Origin: Colletes latitarsis
Taxonomy: Eukaryota; Arthropoda; Insecta; Hymenoptera; Colletidae
Assembly: GCF_051014445.1 (NCBI RefSeq)
Contig: NW_027488365.1
Span: forward strand, 3,720,001 to 3,784,000
Direction of reading: 5' to 3'
DNA length: 64,000 bases
The notes beneath the pieces are model-generated. The model was not told the origin of the DNA, searched no databases, and worked only from the letters and a program-made list of their open reading frames with translations. Of this stretch, positions 10,029 through 24,296 are shown piece after piece. The position numbers and the translations under genes are program-made. How positions within the stretch are numbered: position 1 is the stretch's first letter; each line of letters starts with the position of its first letter.

Positions 10029-13000
10029 TACCACACTGAAACAGTCGATTAAACCAGGTTTCGATCAATATTTTTGAAGATAACGCATGTTAGGTCTAGG
10101 TTAGGCCTGGGATTTTCACTCATCAGACTCATACTTTCGCATTCTTCACATACTTGTTGAACGGATCCTGGGTTTTTTCTGGTTTGGATCACGAAGTAAT
10201 GTGGGACCACACTGAAACAGTCAATTAAACCTGGTTTGGATCAATATTTTAGAGGATAACGCATGTTAGGTCTAGGTTAGGTCTGGGATTTTCACTCATC
10301 AGACTCATACTTTCGCATTCTTCACATACTTGTTCAACGGATCCTGGGTTTTTTCTGGTTTGGATCACGTAGTAATGTGGTACCGCACTGAAACAGTCGA
10401 TTAAACCTGGTTTCCATCAATATCTTAGAGGACAACGCAAGTTAGGTCTGGGATAGGTCTGGGACTTGCCCTCATCAGGCTCATACTTTCGCGTTTTTCA
10501 CATACTTGTTGAACAGATCCTGGGTTTTTTCTGGTTTGGATCACGAAGTAATGTGGGACCACACTGAAACAGTCAATTAAACCTGGTTTGGATCAATATT
10601 TTAGAGGATAACGCATGTTAGGTCTAGGTTAGGTCTGGGATTTTCACTCATCAGACTCATACTTTCGCATTCTTCACATACTTGTTGAACGGATCCTGGG
10701 TTTTTTCTGGTTTGGATCACGTAGTAATGTGGTACCACACTGAAACAGTCGAATAAACCTGGTTTCGATCAGTATTTTAGAGGATAACGCAAGATAAGTC
10801 TGGGATAGGTCTGGGATTTGACCTCATCAGACTCATACTTTCGCGTTTTTCACATACTTGTTGAACAGATCCTGGGTTTTTTCTGGTTTGGATCACGTAG
10901 TAGAGTGGTACCACACTGAAACAGTCCATTAAACCTGCTTGTGATCAATATTTTAGAGGATAACGCATGTTAGGTCTGGGTTAGGTCTAGGATTTGCCCT
11001 CATCAGGCTCATTCTTTCGCATATATCTCAAACTTGATGGCCAGATCCTGGGATATTACTGGTTTGGATCACGTAGTAATGTGGTACCACACTGAAACAT
11101 TCAATTAAACCTGGTCTTGATAAATATTTTAGAGGATAACGCATGTTAGGTCTGGGTTAGGTCTAGGATTTGCCCTCATCAGGCTCATACTTTCGCATAT
11201 TTCTCATACTTCATGGCTAGATCCTTTGCTTTTTCTGGATTGTATCACGTAGTAATGAAGAGCAACACTGAAACAGTCAATTAAACCTGGTTTTCATCAA
11301 TATCTTAGAGGACAACGCAAGTTAGGTCTGGGATAGGTCTTGGACTTGCCCTCACCTGGCTCGTACTTTCGCGTTTTTCACATACTTGTTGAACAGATCC
11401 TGGGTTCTTTCTGGTTTGTATCACGTAGTAGTGTGGTACCACACTGAAACAGTCCATTAAACCTGGTTTGGATCAATATTTTAGAGGATAACGCATGTTA
11501 GGTCTAGGTTAGGTCTGGGATTTTCACTCATCAGACTCATACTTTCGCATTCCTCACATACTTGTTGAACTGATCCTGGGTTTTTTCTGGTTTGAATCAC
11601 GTAATAATGTGGTACCACACTGAAACAGTCGATTAAACCTGGTTTCGATCAATATTTTAGAGGATAACGCAAGTTAGGTCTGGGATAGGTCTGGGATTTG
11701 ACCTCATCAGACTCATACTTTCGCACACTTCACATACTCGTTGAACAGATCCTGGGTTATTTTCTGGTTTGGATCACATAGTAATGTGGTACCACACTGA
11801 AACAATCGATTAAACCAGGTTTCGATCAATATTTTAGAGTATAACTCATGTTAGGTCTAGGTTAGGCCTGGGATTTTCATTTATCAGACTCATACTTTCG
11901 CATTCTTCACATACTTGTTGAACGGATTCTGGGTTTTTTCTGGTTTGGATCACGTAGTAATGTGGGACCACACTGACACAGTCAATTAAACCTGGTTTCG
12001 ATCAATATTTTAGAGAATAATTCATGTTAGGTCTAGGTTAGGTCTGGGATTTGCTCTCAGCAGGCTCTTTCTTTCGCATATTTCTCATACATGTTGAACA
12101 GATCCTGGGTTTTTTCTGGTTTGGATCACGTAGTAATGTGGGACCACAATGAAACAATCAATTAAACCTGGTCTTGATAAATATTTTAGAGGATAACGCA
12201 TGTTAGGTCTGGGTTAGGTCTAGGATTTGCCCTCATCAGGCTCATACTTTCGCATATTTCTCATACTTCATGGCTAGATCCTGGGCTGATTCTGGATTGT
12301 ATCACGTAGTAATGTGGTACCACGCTGAAACAGTCACTTAAACCTGGTTTCGATCAATATTTTAGAGGATAACGCAAGTTAGGTCTGGGATAGGTCTAGG
12401 ATTTGCCCTCATCAGGCTCTTACTTTCGCATATTTCTCATACTTCATGGCTAGATCCTGGGCTAGTTCTGGAGTGGATCACGTAGTAAAGTGGTACCACA
12501 CAGAAACATTCAATGAAACCTGGTCTGGATAAATATTTTAGAGGATAACGCATGTTAGGTCTGGGTTAGGTCTAAGATTTGCCCTCATCAGGCTCACAGT
12601 TTCGCGTTTTCCACATACTTGTTGAACAGATCCTGGGTTTTTTCTGGTTTGGATCACGAAGTAGTGTGGTACCACACTGAAACAGTCCATTAAACCTGGT
12701 TTCGCTCAATAGTTTAGAGGATAACGCATGTTAGGTCTAGGTTAGGTCTGGGATTTGCTTTCATCAGGCTCATTCTTTCGCATATTTCTCATACTTGATG
12801 GCTAGATCCTGGGATTTTACTGGTTTGGATCACGTAGTAATGTGGTACCACACTGAAACGGTAAATTAAACCTGGTTTCGATCAATATTTTAGAGGATAA
12901 CGCAAGTTAGGTCTGGGATAGGTCTGGGATTTGCCCTCATCAGGCTCATACTTTCGCATTCTTCACATACTTGTTGAACTGATCCTGGGTTTTTTCTGGT

Positions 13001-14627
13001 TTGGATCACGTAGTAATGTGGTACCACACTGAAACAGTCGACTAAACCAGGTTTCGATCAATATTTTTGAGGATAACGCATGTTAGGTCTAGGTTTGGCC
13101 TGGGATTTTCACACATCAGACTCTTACTTTCGCATTCTTCACATAGTTGTTGAACGGATCCTGGGTTTTTTCTGGTTTGGATCACGTAGTAATGTCGGAC
13201 CACACTGAAACAGTCAATTAAACCTTCGATCAATATTTTAGAGAATAATTCCTGTTAGGTCTAGGTTAGGTCTGGGATTTGCTCTCGTTAGGCTCATTCT
13301 TTCGCATATTTCTCATACTTGATGGCTAGATCCTGGGTTATTTTCTGGTTTGGATCACATAGTAATGTGGTACCACACTGAAACAGTCGATTAAACCAGG
13401 TTTCGATCAATATTTTAGAGTATAACTCATGTTAGGTCTAGGTTAGGCCTGGGATTTTCACTGATCAGACTCATACTTTCGCATTCTTCACATACTTGTA
13501 AACGGATCCTGGGTTTTTTCTGGTTTGGATCACGTAGTAATGTGGTACCACAATGAAACAGTCGATTAAACCAAGTTTCGATCAATATTTTAGAGGATAA
13601 CGCAAGTTAAGTCTGGGATTGGTCTGGGATTTGACCTCATCAGACTCATACTTTCGCACACTTCACATACTCGTTGAACAGATCCTGGGTTATTTTCTGG
13701 TTTGGATCACATAGTAATGTGGAACCACACTGAAACAGTCGATTAAACCAGGTTTCGATCAATATTTTAGAGGATAACGCATGTTAGGTCTAGGTTAGGC
13801 CTGGGATTTTCACTCATCAGACTCATACTTTCGCACACTTCACATACTCCTTGAACGGATCCTGGGTTTTTTCTGGTTTGGATCACGTAGTAATATGGGA
13901 CCACACTGAAACAGTCAATTGTACCTGGTTTCGATCAATATCTTAGAGAATAATTCATGTTAGGTCTAGGTTAGGTCTGGGATTTGCTCTCATCAGGCGC
14001 TTTCTTTCGCATATTTCTCATACATGTTGAACAGATCCTGGGATTTTTCTGGTATGGAACCCGTAGTAATGTGGGACCACACTGAAACAGTCGATTAAAC
14101 CTGGTTTCGATCAATATTTTAGATAATAATTCATGTTAGGTCTAGGTTAGGTCCGGGATTTACTCTCATCAGGCTCATTCTTTCGCATATTACTCATACT
14201 TGATGGCTAGATCCTGGGCTTTTTCTGGATTGGATCACGTAGTAATGTGGGACCACACTGAAACAATCAATTAAACCTGGTCTTGATAAATATTTTAGAG
14301 GATAACGCAAGTTAGGTCTGGGATAGGTCTGGGATTCGCCCTAATCAGGCTCATACTTTCGCGTTTTTCACGTACTTGTTGAACTGATCCTGGGTTTTTT
14401 CTGGTTTCGATCACGTAGTAATGTGGTACCACACTGAAACAGTCGATAAAACCTGGTTTCGATCAATATTTTAGAGGATAACGCAAGTTAGGTCTGGGAT
14501 AGGTCTGGGATTTGACCTGATCAGACTCATACTTTCGCACACTTCACATACTCGTTGAACAGATCCTGGGTTTTTTCTGGTTTGGATCACGTAGTAATGT
14601 GGTACCACACTGAAACGGTCAATTAAA

Positions 14628-15370
14628 CCTGGTTTCGATCAATATTTTAGAGGATAACGCAAGTTAGGTCTGGGATAGGTCTGGGATTTGCCCTCATCAG
14701 GCTCATACATTCGCATTCTTCACATACTTGTTGTACTGATCCTGGGTTTTTTCAGGTTTGAATCACGTAGTAATGTGGTACCACACTGAAACGGTCAATT
14801 AAACCTGGTTTCGATCAATATTTTAGAGGATAACGCATGTTAGGACTAGGTTAGCCCTGGGAATTTCACTCATCAGACTCATACTTTCGCATTCTTCACA
14901 TACTTGTTGAACTGATCCTGGGTTTTTTCTGGTATGGATCACGTAGCAATGTGGTACCACACTGAAACAGTCGATTAAACCTGGTTTCGATCAATATTTT
15001 AGAGGATAACGCAAGTTAGGTCTGGGATAGGTCTGGGATTTGCCCTCATCAGGCTCATACATTCGCATTCTTCACATACTTGTTGTACTGATCCTCGGTT
15101 TTTTCAGGTTTGAATCACGTAGTAATGTGGTACCACACTGAAACGGTCAATTCAACCTGGTTTCGATCAATATTTTAGAGGATAACGCATGTTAGGACTA
15201 GGTTAGCCCTGGGAATTTCACTCATCAGACTCATACTTTCGCATTCTTCACATACTTGTTGAACTGATCCTGGGTTTTTTCTGGTATGGATCACGTAGCA
15301 ATGTGGTACCACACTGAAACAGTCGATTAAACCTGGTTTCGATCAATATTTTAGAGGATAACGCATGTTA
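14628..15370. repeat. Tandem dimer duplication (period 352 bp)
   Basis: Two consecutive monomers are repeated once at an offset of 352 bp. Shared private marks are TTGTACTGATCC (14,731 and 15,083), TTTTTTCAGGTTTGAATCACG, GTTAGGACTAGGTTAGCCC and CACGTAGCAATGTGG (near 14,941 and 15,293). A few differences are present, such as CCTGGG against CCTCGG and CAATTAAACC against CAATTCAACC. The second copy runs into the start of the 24-mer unit. Confidence 0.8.
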
Positions 15371-18300
15371 GGTCTAGGTTAGGACTGGGATTTTCACTCA
15401 TCAGACTCATACTTTGCACACTTCACATACTCCTTGAACAGATCCTGGGTTATTTTCTGGTTTGGATCACATAGTAATGTGGTACCACACTGAAACAGTC
15501 GATTAAACCTGGTTTCTTTCAATATTTTTGAGGATAACGCAAGTTAGGTCTGGGATAGGTCTGGGATTTGACCTCATTAGACTCATACTTTCGCACACTT
15601 CACATACTCCTTGAACAGATCCTGGGTTATTTTCTGGTTTGGATCACATAGTAATGTGGTACCACACTGAAACAGTCGATTAAACCAGGTTTCGATCAAT
15701 ATTTTGGAGGATAACGCATGTTAGGTCTGGGTTAGGTCTAAGATTTGCCCTGATCAGGCTCACAGTTTCGCGTTTTTCACATACTTGTTGAATAGATCCT
15801 GGGTTTTTTCTGGTTTGGATCACGTAGTAATGTGGTACCACACTGAAACAGTCAATGAAACCTGGTTTCCATCAATATTTTAGAGGATAACGCATATAAG
15901 GTCTAGGTTAGGTCTGGGATTTGCTCTCATCAGGCTCATTCTTTCGCATATTTCTCATACTTGATGGCTAGATCCTGGGTTTCTTCTGGTTTGGATCACG
16001 TAGTAATGTGGTACCACACTGAAACGGTCAATTAAACCTGGTTTCGATCAATATTTTAGAGAATAATTCATGTTAGGTCAAGGTTAGGTCTGGGATTTGC
16101 TCTCATCAGGCTCATTCTTTCGCATATTTCTCATACTTCATATCTAGATCCAGGGCTGTTTCTGGATTGTATCACGTACTAATGTGGTACCACGCTGAAA
16201 CAGTCAATTAAACCTGGTTTCGCTCAATATTTTAGAGGATAACGCAAGTTAGGTCAGGGATAGGTCAGGGATTCACCCTAATCAGGCTCATACTTTCGCG
16301 TTTTTCACGTACTTGTTGAACTGATCCTGGGTTTTTTCTGGTTTCGATCACGTAGTAATGTGGTACCACACTGAAACAGTCGATTAAACCTGGTTTTGAT
16401 CAATATTTTAGAGGATAACGCAAGTTGGGTCTGGGGTAGGTCTGGGATTTGACCTCATCAGACTCATACTTTCGCAAACTTCACATACTCGTTGAACAGA
16501 TCCTGGGTTATCTTCTGGTTTGGATCACATAGTAATGTGGTACCACACTGAAACAGTCGATTAAACCTGGTTTCGATCAATATTTTAGAGGATAACGCAT
16601 GTTAGGTCTAGGTTAGCCCTGGGAATTTCACTCATCAGACTCATACTTTCGCATTCTTCACATACTTGTTGAACTGATCCTGGGTTTTTTCTGGTTTGGA
16701 TCACGTAGTAATGTGGTACCGCACTGAAACAGTCGATTAAACCTGGTTTCGATCAATATTTTAGATAATAATTCATGTTAGGTCTAGGTTAGGTCCGGGA
16801 TTTACTCTCATCAGGCTCATTCTTTCGCATATTACTCATACTTGATGGCTAGATCCTGGGCTTTTTCTGGATTGGATCACGTAGTAATGTGGGACCACAC
16901 TGAAACAATCAATTAAACCTGGTCTTGATAAATATTTTAGAGGATAGCGCATGTTAGGTCTGGGATAGCTCTGGGATTTGACCTCATCAGGCTCACAGCT
17001 TCACGTTTTTCACATACTTGTTGAACAGATCCTGGGTTTTTTCTGGTTTGGATCACGAAGTAGTGTGGTACCACACTGAAACAGTCGATTAAACCAGGTT
17101 TCGATCAATATTTTGGAGGATAACGCATGTTAGGTCTGGGTTAGGTCTAAGATTTGCCCTCATCAGGCTCACAGTTTCGCGTTTTTCACATACTTGTTGA
17201 ACAGATCCTGGGTTTTTTCTGGTTTGGATCACGTAGTAATGTGGTACCACACTGAAACAGTCAATGAAACCTGGTTTCCATCAATATTTTAGAGGATAAC
17301 GCATATAAGGTCTAGGTTAGGTCTGGGATTTGCTCTCATCAGGCTCATTCTTTCGCATATTTCTCATACTTGATGGCTAGATCCTGGGCTTTTTCTGGAT
17401 TGCATCACGTAGTAATGTAGTACCACACTGAAACAGTCAATGAAACCTGGTTTCCATCAATATTTTAGAGGACAGCGCATGTTAGGTCTAGGTAAGGCCT
17501 GAGATTTTCACTGATCGGACTCATACTTTCGCATTTTTCACATACTTGTTGAACGGATCCTGGGTTTCTTCTGGTTTGGATCACGTAGTAATGTGGTACC
17601 ACACTGAAACGGTCAATTAAACCTGGTTTCGATCAATATTTTAGAGAATAATTCATGTTAGGTCAAGGTTAGGTCTGGGATTTGCTCTCATCAGGCTCAT
17701 TCTTTCGCATATTTCTCATACTTCATATCTAGATCCTGGGCTGTTTCTGGATTGTATCACGTACTAATGTGATACCACGCTGAAACAGTCAATTAAACCT
17801 GGTTTCGCTCAATATTTTAGAGGATAACGCAAGTTAGGTCTGGGATAGGTCTGGGATTCGCCCTAATCAGGCTCATACTTTCGCGTTTTTCACGTACTTG
17901 TTGAACTGATCCTGGGTTTTTTCTGGTTTCGATCACGTAGTAATGTGGTACCACACTGAAACAGTCGATTAAACCTGGTTTTGATCAATATTTTAGAGGA
18001 TAACGCAAGTTGGGTCTGTGGTAGGTCTGGGATTTGACCTCATCAGACTCATACTTTCGCAAACTTCACATACTCGTTGAACAGATCCTGGGTTATCTTC
18101 TGGTTTGGATCACATAGTAATGTGGTACCACACTGAAACAGTCGATTAAACCTGGTTTCGATCAATATTTTAGAGGATAACGCATGTTAGGTCTAGGTTA
18201 GCCCTGGGAATTTCACTCATCAGACTCATACTTTCGCATTCTTCACATACTTGTTGAACTGAACCTGGGTTTTTTCTGGTTTGGATCACGTAGTGATGTG

Positions 18301-19347
18301 GTACCGCACTGAAACAGTCGATTAAACCTGGTTTCGATCAATATTTTAGATAATAATTCATGTTAGGTCTAGGTTAGGTCCGGGATTTACTCTCATCAGG
18401 CTCATTCTTTCGCATATTACTCATACTTGATGGCTAGATCCTGGGCTTTTTCTGGATTGGATCACGTAGTAATGTGGGACCACACTGAAACAATCAATTA
18501 AACCTGGTCTTGATAAATATTTTAGAGGATAGCGCATGTTAGGTCTGGGATAGGTCTGGGATTTGACCTCATCAGGCTCACAGCTTCGCGTTTTTCACAT
18601 ACTTGTTGAACAGATCCTGGGTTTTTTCTGGTTTGGATCACGAAGTAGTGTGGTACCACACTGAAACAGTCAATGAAACCTGGTTTCCATCAATATTTTA
18701 GAGGATAACGCATATAAGGTCTAGGTTAGGTCTGGGATTTGCTCTCATCAGGCTCATTCTTTCGCATATTTCTCATACTTGATGGCTAGATCCTGGGCTT
18801 TTCTGGATTGCATCACGTAGTAATGTAGTACCACACTTGAACAGTCAATGAAACCTGGTTTCCATCAATATTTTAGAGGACAACGCATGTTAGGTCTAGG
18901 TAAGGCCTGAGATTTTCACTGATCGGACTCATACTTTCGCATTTTTCACATACTTGTTGAACGGATCCTGGGTTTTTTCTGGTTTCGATCACGTAGTAAT
19001 GTGGTACCACACTGAAACAGTCGATAAAACCTGGTTTCGATCAATATTTTAGAGGATAACGCAAGTTAGGTCTGGGGTAGGTCTGGGATTTGACCTCATC
19101 AGACTCATACTTTCGCACACTTCACATACTCGTTGGACAGATCCTGGGTTTTTTCTGGTTTGGATAACGTAGTAATGTGGTACCACACTGAAACGGTCAA
19201 TTAAACCTGGTTTCGATCAATATCTTAGAGGATAACGCAAGTTAGGTCTGGGATAGGTCTGGGATTTGCCCTCATCAGACTCATACTTTCGCAAACTTCA
19301 CATACTCGTTGAACAGATCCTGGGTTATCTTCTGGTTTGGATCACAT
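15121..19347. repeat. 24-mer higher-order unit, copy 1 (4,227 bp)
   Basis: The interval matches the one starting 4,227 bp later. Anchors: CGGTCAATTC at 15,144 and 19,371; TCCTGGGTTATCTTCTGG at 16,501 and 20,728; the same string at 18,086 and 22,313, and at 19,318 and 23,545. A one-base deletion giving CATACTTTGCACAC is shared by both copies (about 15,410 and 19,637). To the left of 15,121 the sequence differs from that left of 19,348, so the break lies in the conserved AGTAATGTGGTACCACACTG landmark. The offset is 24 monomers. Confidence 0.9.
15972..18668. repeat. Nested 9-mer duplication (offset 1,585 bp) inside the 24-mer
   Basis: About 1.1 kb at 15,972-17,083 reappears at 17,557-18,668, starting in GATCCTGGGTTTCTTCTGG. 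Shared markers are the AGATAATAATTCATG unit, the GTCCGGGATTTACTC unit, the ACTAATGTG unit and GGTTATCTTCTGG. The two differ at scattered sites, for example TCAGGGATAGGTCAGGG against TCTGGGATAGGTCTGGG, and GTGGTACC against GTGATACC. The same nested pair is present in the second 24-mer copy at +4,227, so this duplication came before the 24-mer event. Confidence 0.8.
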
Positions 19348-22300
19348 AGTAATGTGGTACCACACTGAAACGGTCAATTCAACCTGGTTTCGATCAATAT
19401 TTTAGAGGATAACGCATGTTAGGACTAGGTTAGCCCTGGGAATTTCACTCATCAGACTCATACTTTCGCATTCTTCACATACTTGTTGAACTGATCCTGG
19501 GTTTTTTCTGGTATGGATCACGTAGCAATGTGGTACCACACTGAAACAGTCGATTAAACCTGGTTTCGATCAATATTTTAGAGGATAACGCATGTTAGGT
19601 CTAGGTTAGGACTGGGATTTTCACTCATCAGACTCATACTTTGCACACTTCACATACTCCTTGAACAGATCCTGGGTTATTTTCTGGTTTGGATCACATA
19701 GTAATGTGGTACCACACTGAAACAGTCGATTAAACCTGGTTTCTTTCAATATTTTTGAGGATAACGCAAGTTAGGTCTGGGATAGGTCTGGGATTTGACC
19801 TCATTAGACTCATACTTTCGCACACTTCACATACTCCTTGAACAGATCCTGGGTTATTTTCTGGTTTGGATCACATAGTAATGTGGTACCACACTGAAAC
19901 AGTCGATTAAACCAGGTTTCGATCAATATTTTGGAGGATAACGCATGTTAGGTCTGGGTTAGGTCTAAGATTTGCCCTGATCAGGCTCACAGTTTCGCGT
20001 TTTTCACATACTTGTTGAATAGATCCTGGGTTTTTTCTGGTTTGGATCACGTAGTAATGTGGTACCACACTGAAACAGTCAATGAAACCTGGTTTCCATC
20101 AATATTTTAGAGGATAACGCATATAAGGTCTAGGTTAGGTCTGGGATTTGCTCTCATCAGGCTCATTCTTTCGCATATTTCTCATACTTGATGGCTAGAT
20201 CCTGGGTTTCTTCTGGTTTGGATCACGTAGTAATGTGGTACCACACTGAAACGGTCAATTAAACCTGGTTTCGATCAATATTTTAGAGAATAATTCATGT
20301 TAGGTCAAGGTTAGGTCTGGGATTTGCTCTCATCAGGCTCATTCTTTCGCATATTTCTCATACTTCATATCTAGATCCAGGGCTGTTTCTGGATTGTATC
20401 ACGTACTAATGTGGTACCACGCTGAAACAGTCAATTAAACCTGGTTTCGCTCAATATTTTAGAGGATAACGCAAGTTAGGTCAGGGATAGGTCAGGGATT
20501 CACCCTAATCAGGCTCATACTTTCGCGTTTTTCACGTACTTGTTGAACTGATCCTGGGTTTTTTCTGGTTTCGATCACGTAGTAATGTGGTACCACACTG
20601 AAACAGTCGATTAAACCTGGTTTTGATCAATATTTTAGAGGATAACGCAAGTTGGGTCTGGGGTAGGTCTGGGATTTGACCTCATCAGACTCATACTTTC
20701 GCAAACTTCACATACTCGTTGAACAGATCCTGGGTTATCTTCTGGTTTGGATCACATAGTAATGTGGTACCACACTGAAACAGTCGATTAAACCTGGTTT
20801 CGATCAATATTTTAGAGGATAACGCATGTTAGGTCTAGGTTAGCCCTGGGAATTTCACTCATCAGACTCATACTTTCGCATTCTTCACATACTTGTTGAA
20901 CTGATCCTGGGTTTTTTCTGGTTTGGATCACGTAGTAATGTGGTACCGCACTGAAACAGTCGATTAAACCTGGTTTCGATCAATATTTTAGATAATAATT
21001 CATGTTAGGTCTAGGTTAGGTCCGGGATTTACTCTCATCAGGCTCATTCTTTCGCATATTACTCATACTTGATGGCTAGATCCTGGGCTTTTTCTGGATT
21101 GGATCACGTAGTAATGTGGGACCACACTGAAACAATCAATTAAACCTGGTCTTGATAAATATTTTAGAGGATAGCGCATGTTAGGTCTGGGATAGCTCTG
21201 GGATTTGACCTCATCAGGCTCACAGCTTCGCGTTTTTCACATACTTGTTGAACAGATCCTGGGTTTTTTCTGGTTTGGATCACGAAGTAGTGTGGTACCA
21301 CACTGAAACAGTCGATTAAACCAGGTTTCGATCAATATTTTGGAGGATAACGCATGTTAGGTCTGGGTTAGGTCTAAGATTTGCCCTCATCAGGCTCACA
21401 GTTTCGCGTTTTTCACATACTTGTTGAACAGATCCTGGGTTTGTTCTGGTTTGGATCACGTAGTAATGTGGTACCACACTGAAACAGTCAATGAAACCTG
21501 GTTTCCATCAATATTTTAGAGGATAACGCATATAAGGTCTAGGTTAGGTCTGGGATTTGCTCTCATCAGGCTCATTCTTTCGCATATTTCTCATACTTGA
21601 TGGCTAGATCCTGGGCTTTTTCTGGATTGCATCACGTAGTAATGTAGTACCACACTGAAACAGTCAATGAAACCTGGTTTCCATCAATATTTTAGAGGAC
21701 AGCGCATGTTAGGTCTAGGTAAGGCCTGAGATTTTCACTGATCGGACTCATACTTTCGCATTTTTCACATACTTGTTGAACGGATCCTGGGTTTCTTCTG
21801 GTTTGGATCACGTAGTAATGTGGTACCACACTGAAACGGTCAATTAAACCTGGTTTCGATCAATATTTTAGAGAATAATTCATGTTAGGTCAAGGTTAGG
21901 TCTGGGATTTGCTCTCATCAGGCTCATTCTTTCGCATATTTCTCATACTTCATATCTAGATCCTGGGCTGTTTCTGGATTGTATCACGTACTAATGTGAT
22001 ACCACGCTGAAACAGTCAATTAAACCTGGTTTCGCTCAATATTTTAGAGGATAACGCAAGTTAGGTCTGGGATAGGTCTGGGATTCGCCCTAATCAGGCT
22101 CATACTTTCGCGTTTTTCACGTACTTGTTGAACTGATCCTGGGTTTTTTCTGGTTTCGATCACGTAGTAATGTGGTACCACACTGAAACAGTCGATTAAA
22201 CCTGGTTTTGATCAATATTTTAGAGGATAACGCAAGTTGGGTCTGTGGTAGGTCTGGGATTTGACCTCATCAGACTCATACTTTCGCAAACTTCACATAC

Positions 22301-23574
22301 TCGTTGAACAGATCCTGGGTTATCTTCTGGTTTGGATCACATAGTAATGTGGTACCACACTGAAACAGTCGATTAAACCTGGTTTCGATCAATATTTTAG
22401 AGGATAACGCATGTTAGGTCTAGGTTAGCCCTGGGAATTTCACTCATCAGACTCATACTTTCGCATTCTTCACATACTTGTTGAACTGAACCTGGGTTTT
22501 TTCTGGTTTGGATCACGTAGTGATGTGGTACCGCACTGAAACAGTCGATTAAACCTGGTTTCGATCAATATTTTAGATAATAATTCATGTTAGGTCTAGG
22601 TTAGGTCCGGGATTTACTCTCATCAGGCTCATTCTTTCGCATATTACTCATACTTGATGGCTAGATCCTGGGCTTTTTCTGGATTGGATCACGTAGTAAT
22701 GTGGGACCACACTGAAACAATCAATTAAACCTGGTCTTGATAAATATTTTAGAGGATAGCGCATGTTAGGTCTGGGATAGGTCTGGGATTTGACCTCATC
22801 AGGCTCACAGCTTCGCGTTTTTCACATACTTGTTGAACAGATCCTGGGTTTTTTCTGGTTTGGATCACGAAGTAGTGTGGTACCACACTGAAACAGTCAA
22901 TGAAACCTGGTTTCCATCAATATTTTAGAGGATAACGCATATAAGGTCTAGGTTAGGTCTGGGATTTGCTCTCCACAGGCTCATTCTTTCGCATATTTCT
23001 CATACTTGATGGCTAGATCCTGGGCTTTTCTGGATTGCATCACGTAGTAATGTAGTACCACACTTGAACAGTCAATGAAACCTGGTTTCCATCAATATTT
23101 TAGAGGACAACGCATGTTAGGTCTAGGTAAGGCCTGAGATTTTCACTGATCGGACTCATACTTTCGCATTTTTCACATACTTGTTGAACGGATCCTGGGT
23201 TTTTTCTGGTTTCGATCACGTAGTAATGTGGTACCACACTGAAACAGTCGATAAAACCTGGTTTCGATCAATATTTTAGAGGATAACGCAAGTTAGGTCT
23301 GGGGTAGGTCTGGGATTTGACCTCATCAGACTCATACTTTCGCACACTTCACATACTCGTTGGACAGATCCTGGGTTTTTTCTGGTTTGGATAACGTAGT
23401 AATGTGGTACCACACTGAAACGGTCAATTAAACCTGGTTTCGATCAATATCTTAGAGGATAACGCAAGTTAGGTCTGGGATAGGTCTGGGATTTGCCCTC
23501 ATCAGACTCATACTTTCGCAAACTTCACATACTCGTTGAACAGATCCTGGGTTATCTTCTGGTTTGGATCACAT
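19348..23574. repeat. 24-mer higher-order unit, copy 2 (4,227 bp)
   Basis: This is the tandem partner of 15,121-19,347. I noticed only a few differences: CAGCTTCGCG here near 21,226 against CAGCTTCACG near 16,999; GGGTTTGTTCTGG near 21,438 against a six-T form near 17,211; CTCCACAGGC near 22,972 against CTCATCAGGC. The copies look more than 99% identical by eye but are not exact, so this pair is older than the 5,460-bp pair or has been copied less accurately. The match ends near 23,597, where CAGTCGATTA replaces CGGTCAATTC. Confidence 0.9.
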
Positions 23575-24296
23575 AGTAATGTGGTACCACACTGAAACAG
23601 TCGATTAAACCTGGTTTCGATCAATATTTTAGAGGATAACGCATGTTAGGTCTAGGTTAGCCCTGGGAATTTCACTCATCAGACTCATACTTTCGCATTC
23701 TTCACATACTTGTTGAACTGATCCTGGGTTTTTTCTGGTTTGGATCACGTAGTAATGTGGTACCGCACTGAAACAGTCGATTAAACCTGGTTTCGATCAA
23801 TATTTTAGAGAATAATTCATGTTAGGTCTAGGTTAGGTCCGGGATTTACTCTCATCAGGCTCATTCTTTCGCATATTACTCATACTTGATGGCTAGATCC
23901 TGGGCTTTTTCTGGATTGGATCACGTAGTAATGTGGGACCACACTGAAACAATCAATTAAACCTGGTCTTGATAAATATTTTAGAGGATAGCGCATGTTA
24001 GGTCTGGGATAGGTCTGGGATTTGACCTCATCAGGCTCACAGCTTCGCGTTTTTCACATACTTGTTGAACAGATCCTGGGTTTTTTCTGGTTTGGATCAC
24101 GAAGTAGTGTGGTACCACACTGAAACGGTCAATTAAACCTGGTTTCGATCAATATTTTAGAGAATAATTCATGTTAGGTCAAGGTTAGGTCTGGGATTTG
24201 CTCTCATCAGGCTCATTCTTTCGCATATTTCTCATACTTCATATCTAGATCCAGGGCTGTTTCTGGATTGTATCACGTACTAATGTGGTACCACAC

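Larger units (their letters stand above)
1..14089. repeat. Array domain 1: mosaic of diverged monomer types
   Basis: This part mixes several monomer types with no single dominant higher-order period. Recurrent types are: GCATTCTTCACATACTTG units; GCACACTTCACATACTCG units with GGGTTATTTTCTGG and CACATAG; CATATTTCTCATACTTGATGG units; and GTCTTGATAAATA units. Duplicated blocks inside it occur at offsets of 3,873, 8,450, 5,986, 4,929, 3,694 and 5,629 bp, all close to whole numbers of monomers. The domain ends where variants typical of domain 2, such as AGATAATAATTCATG and GTCCGGGATTTACTCTC, first appear. Confidence 0.75.
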
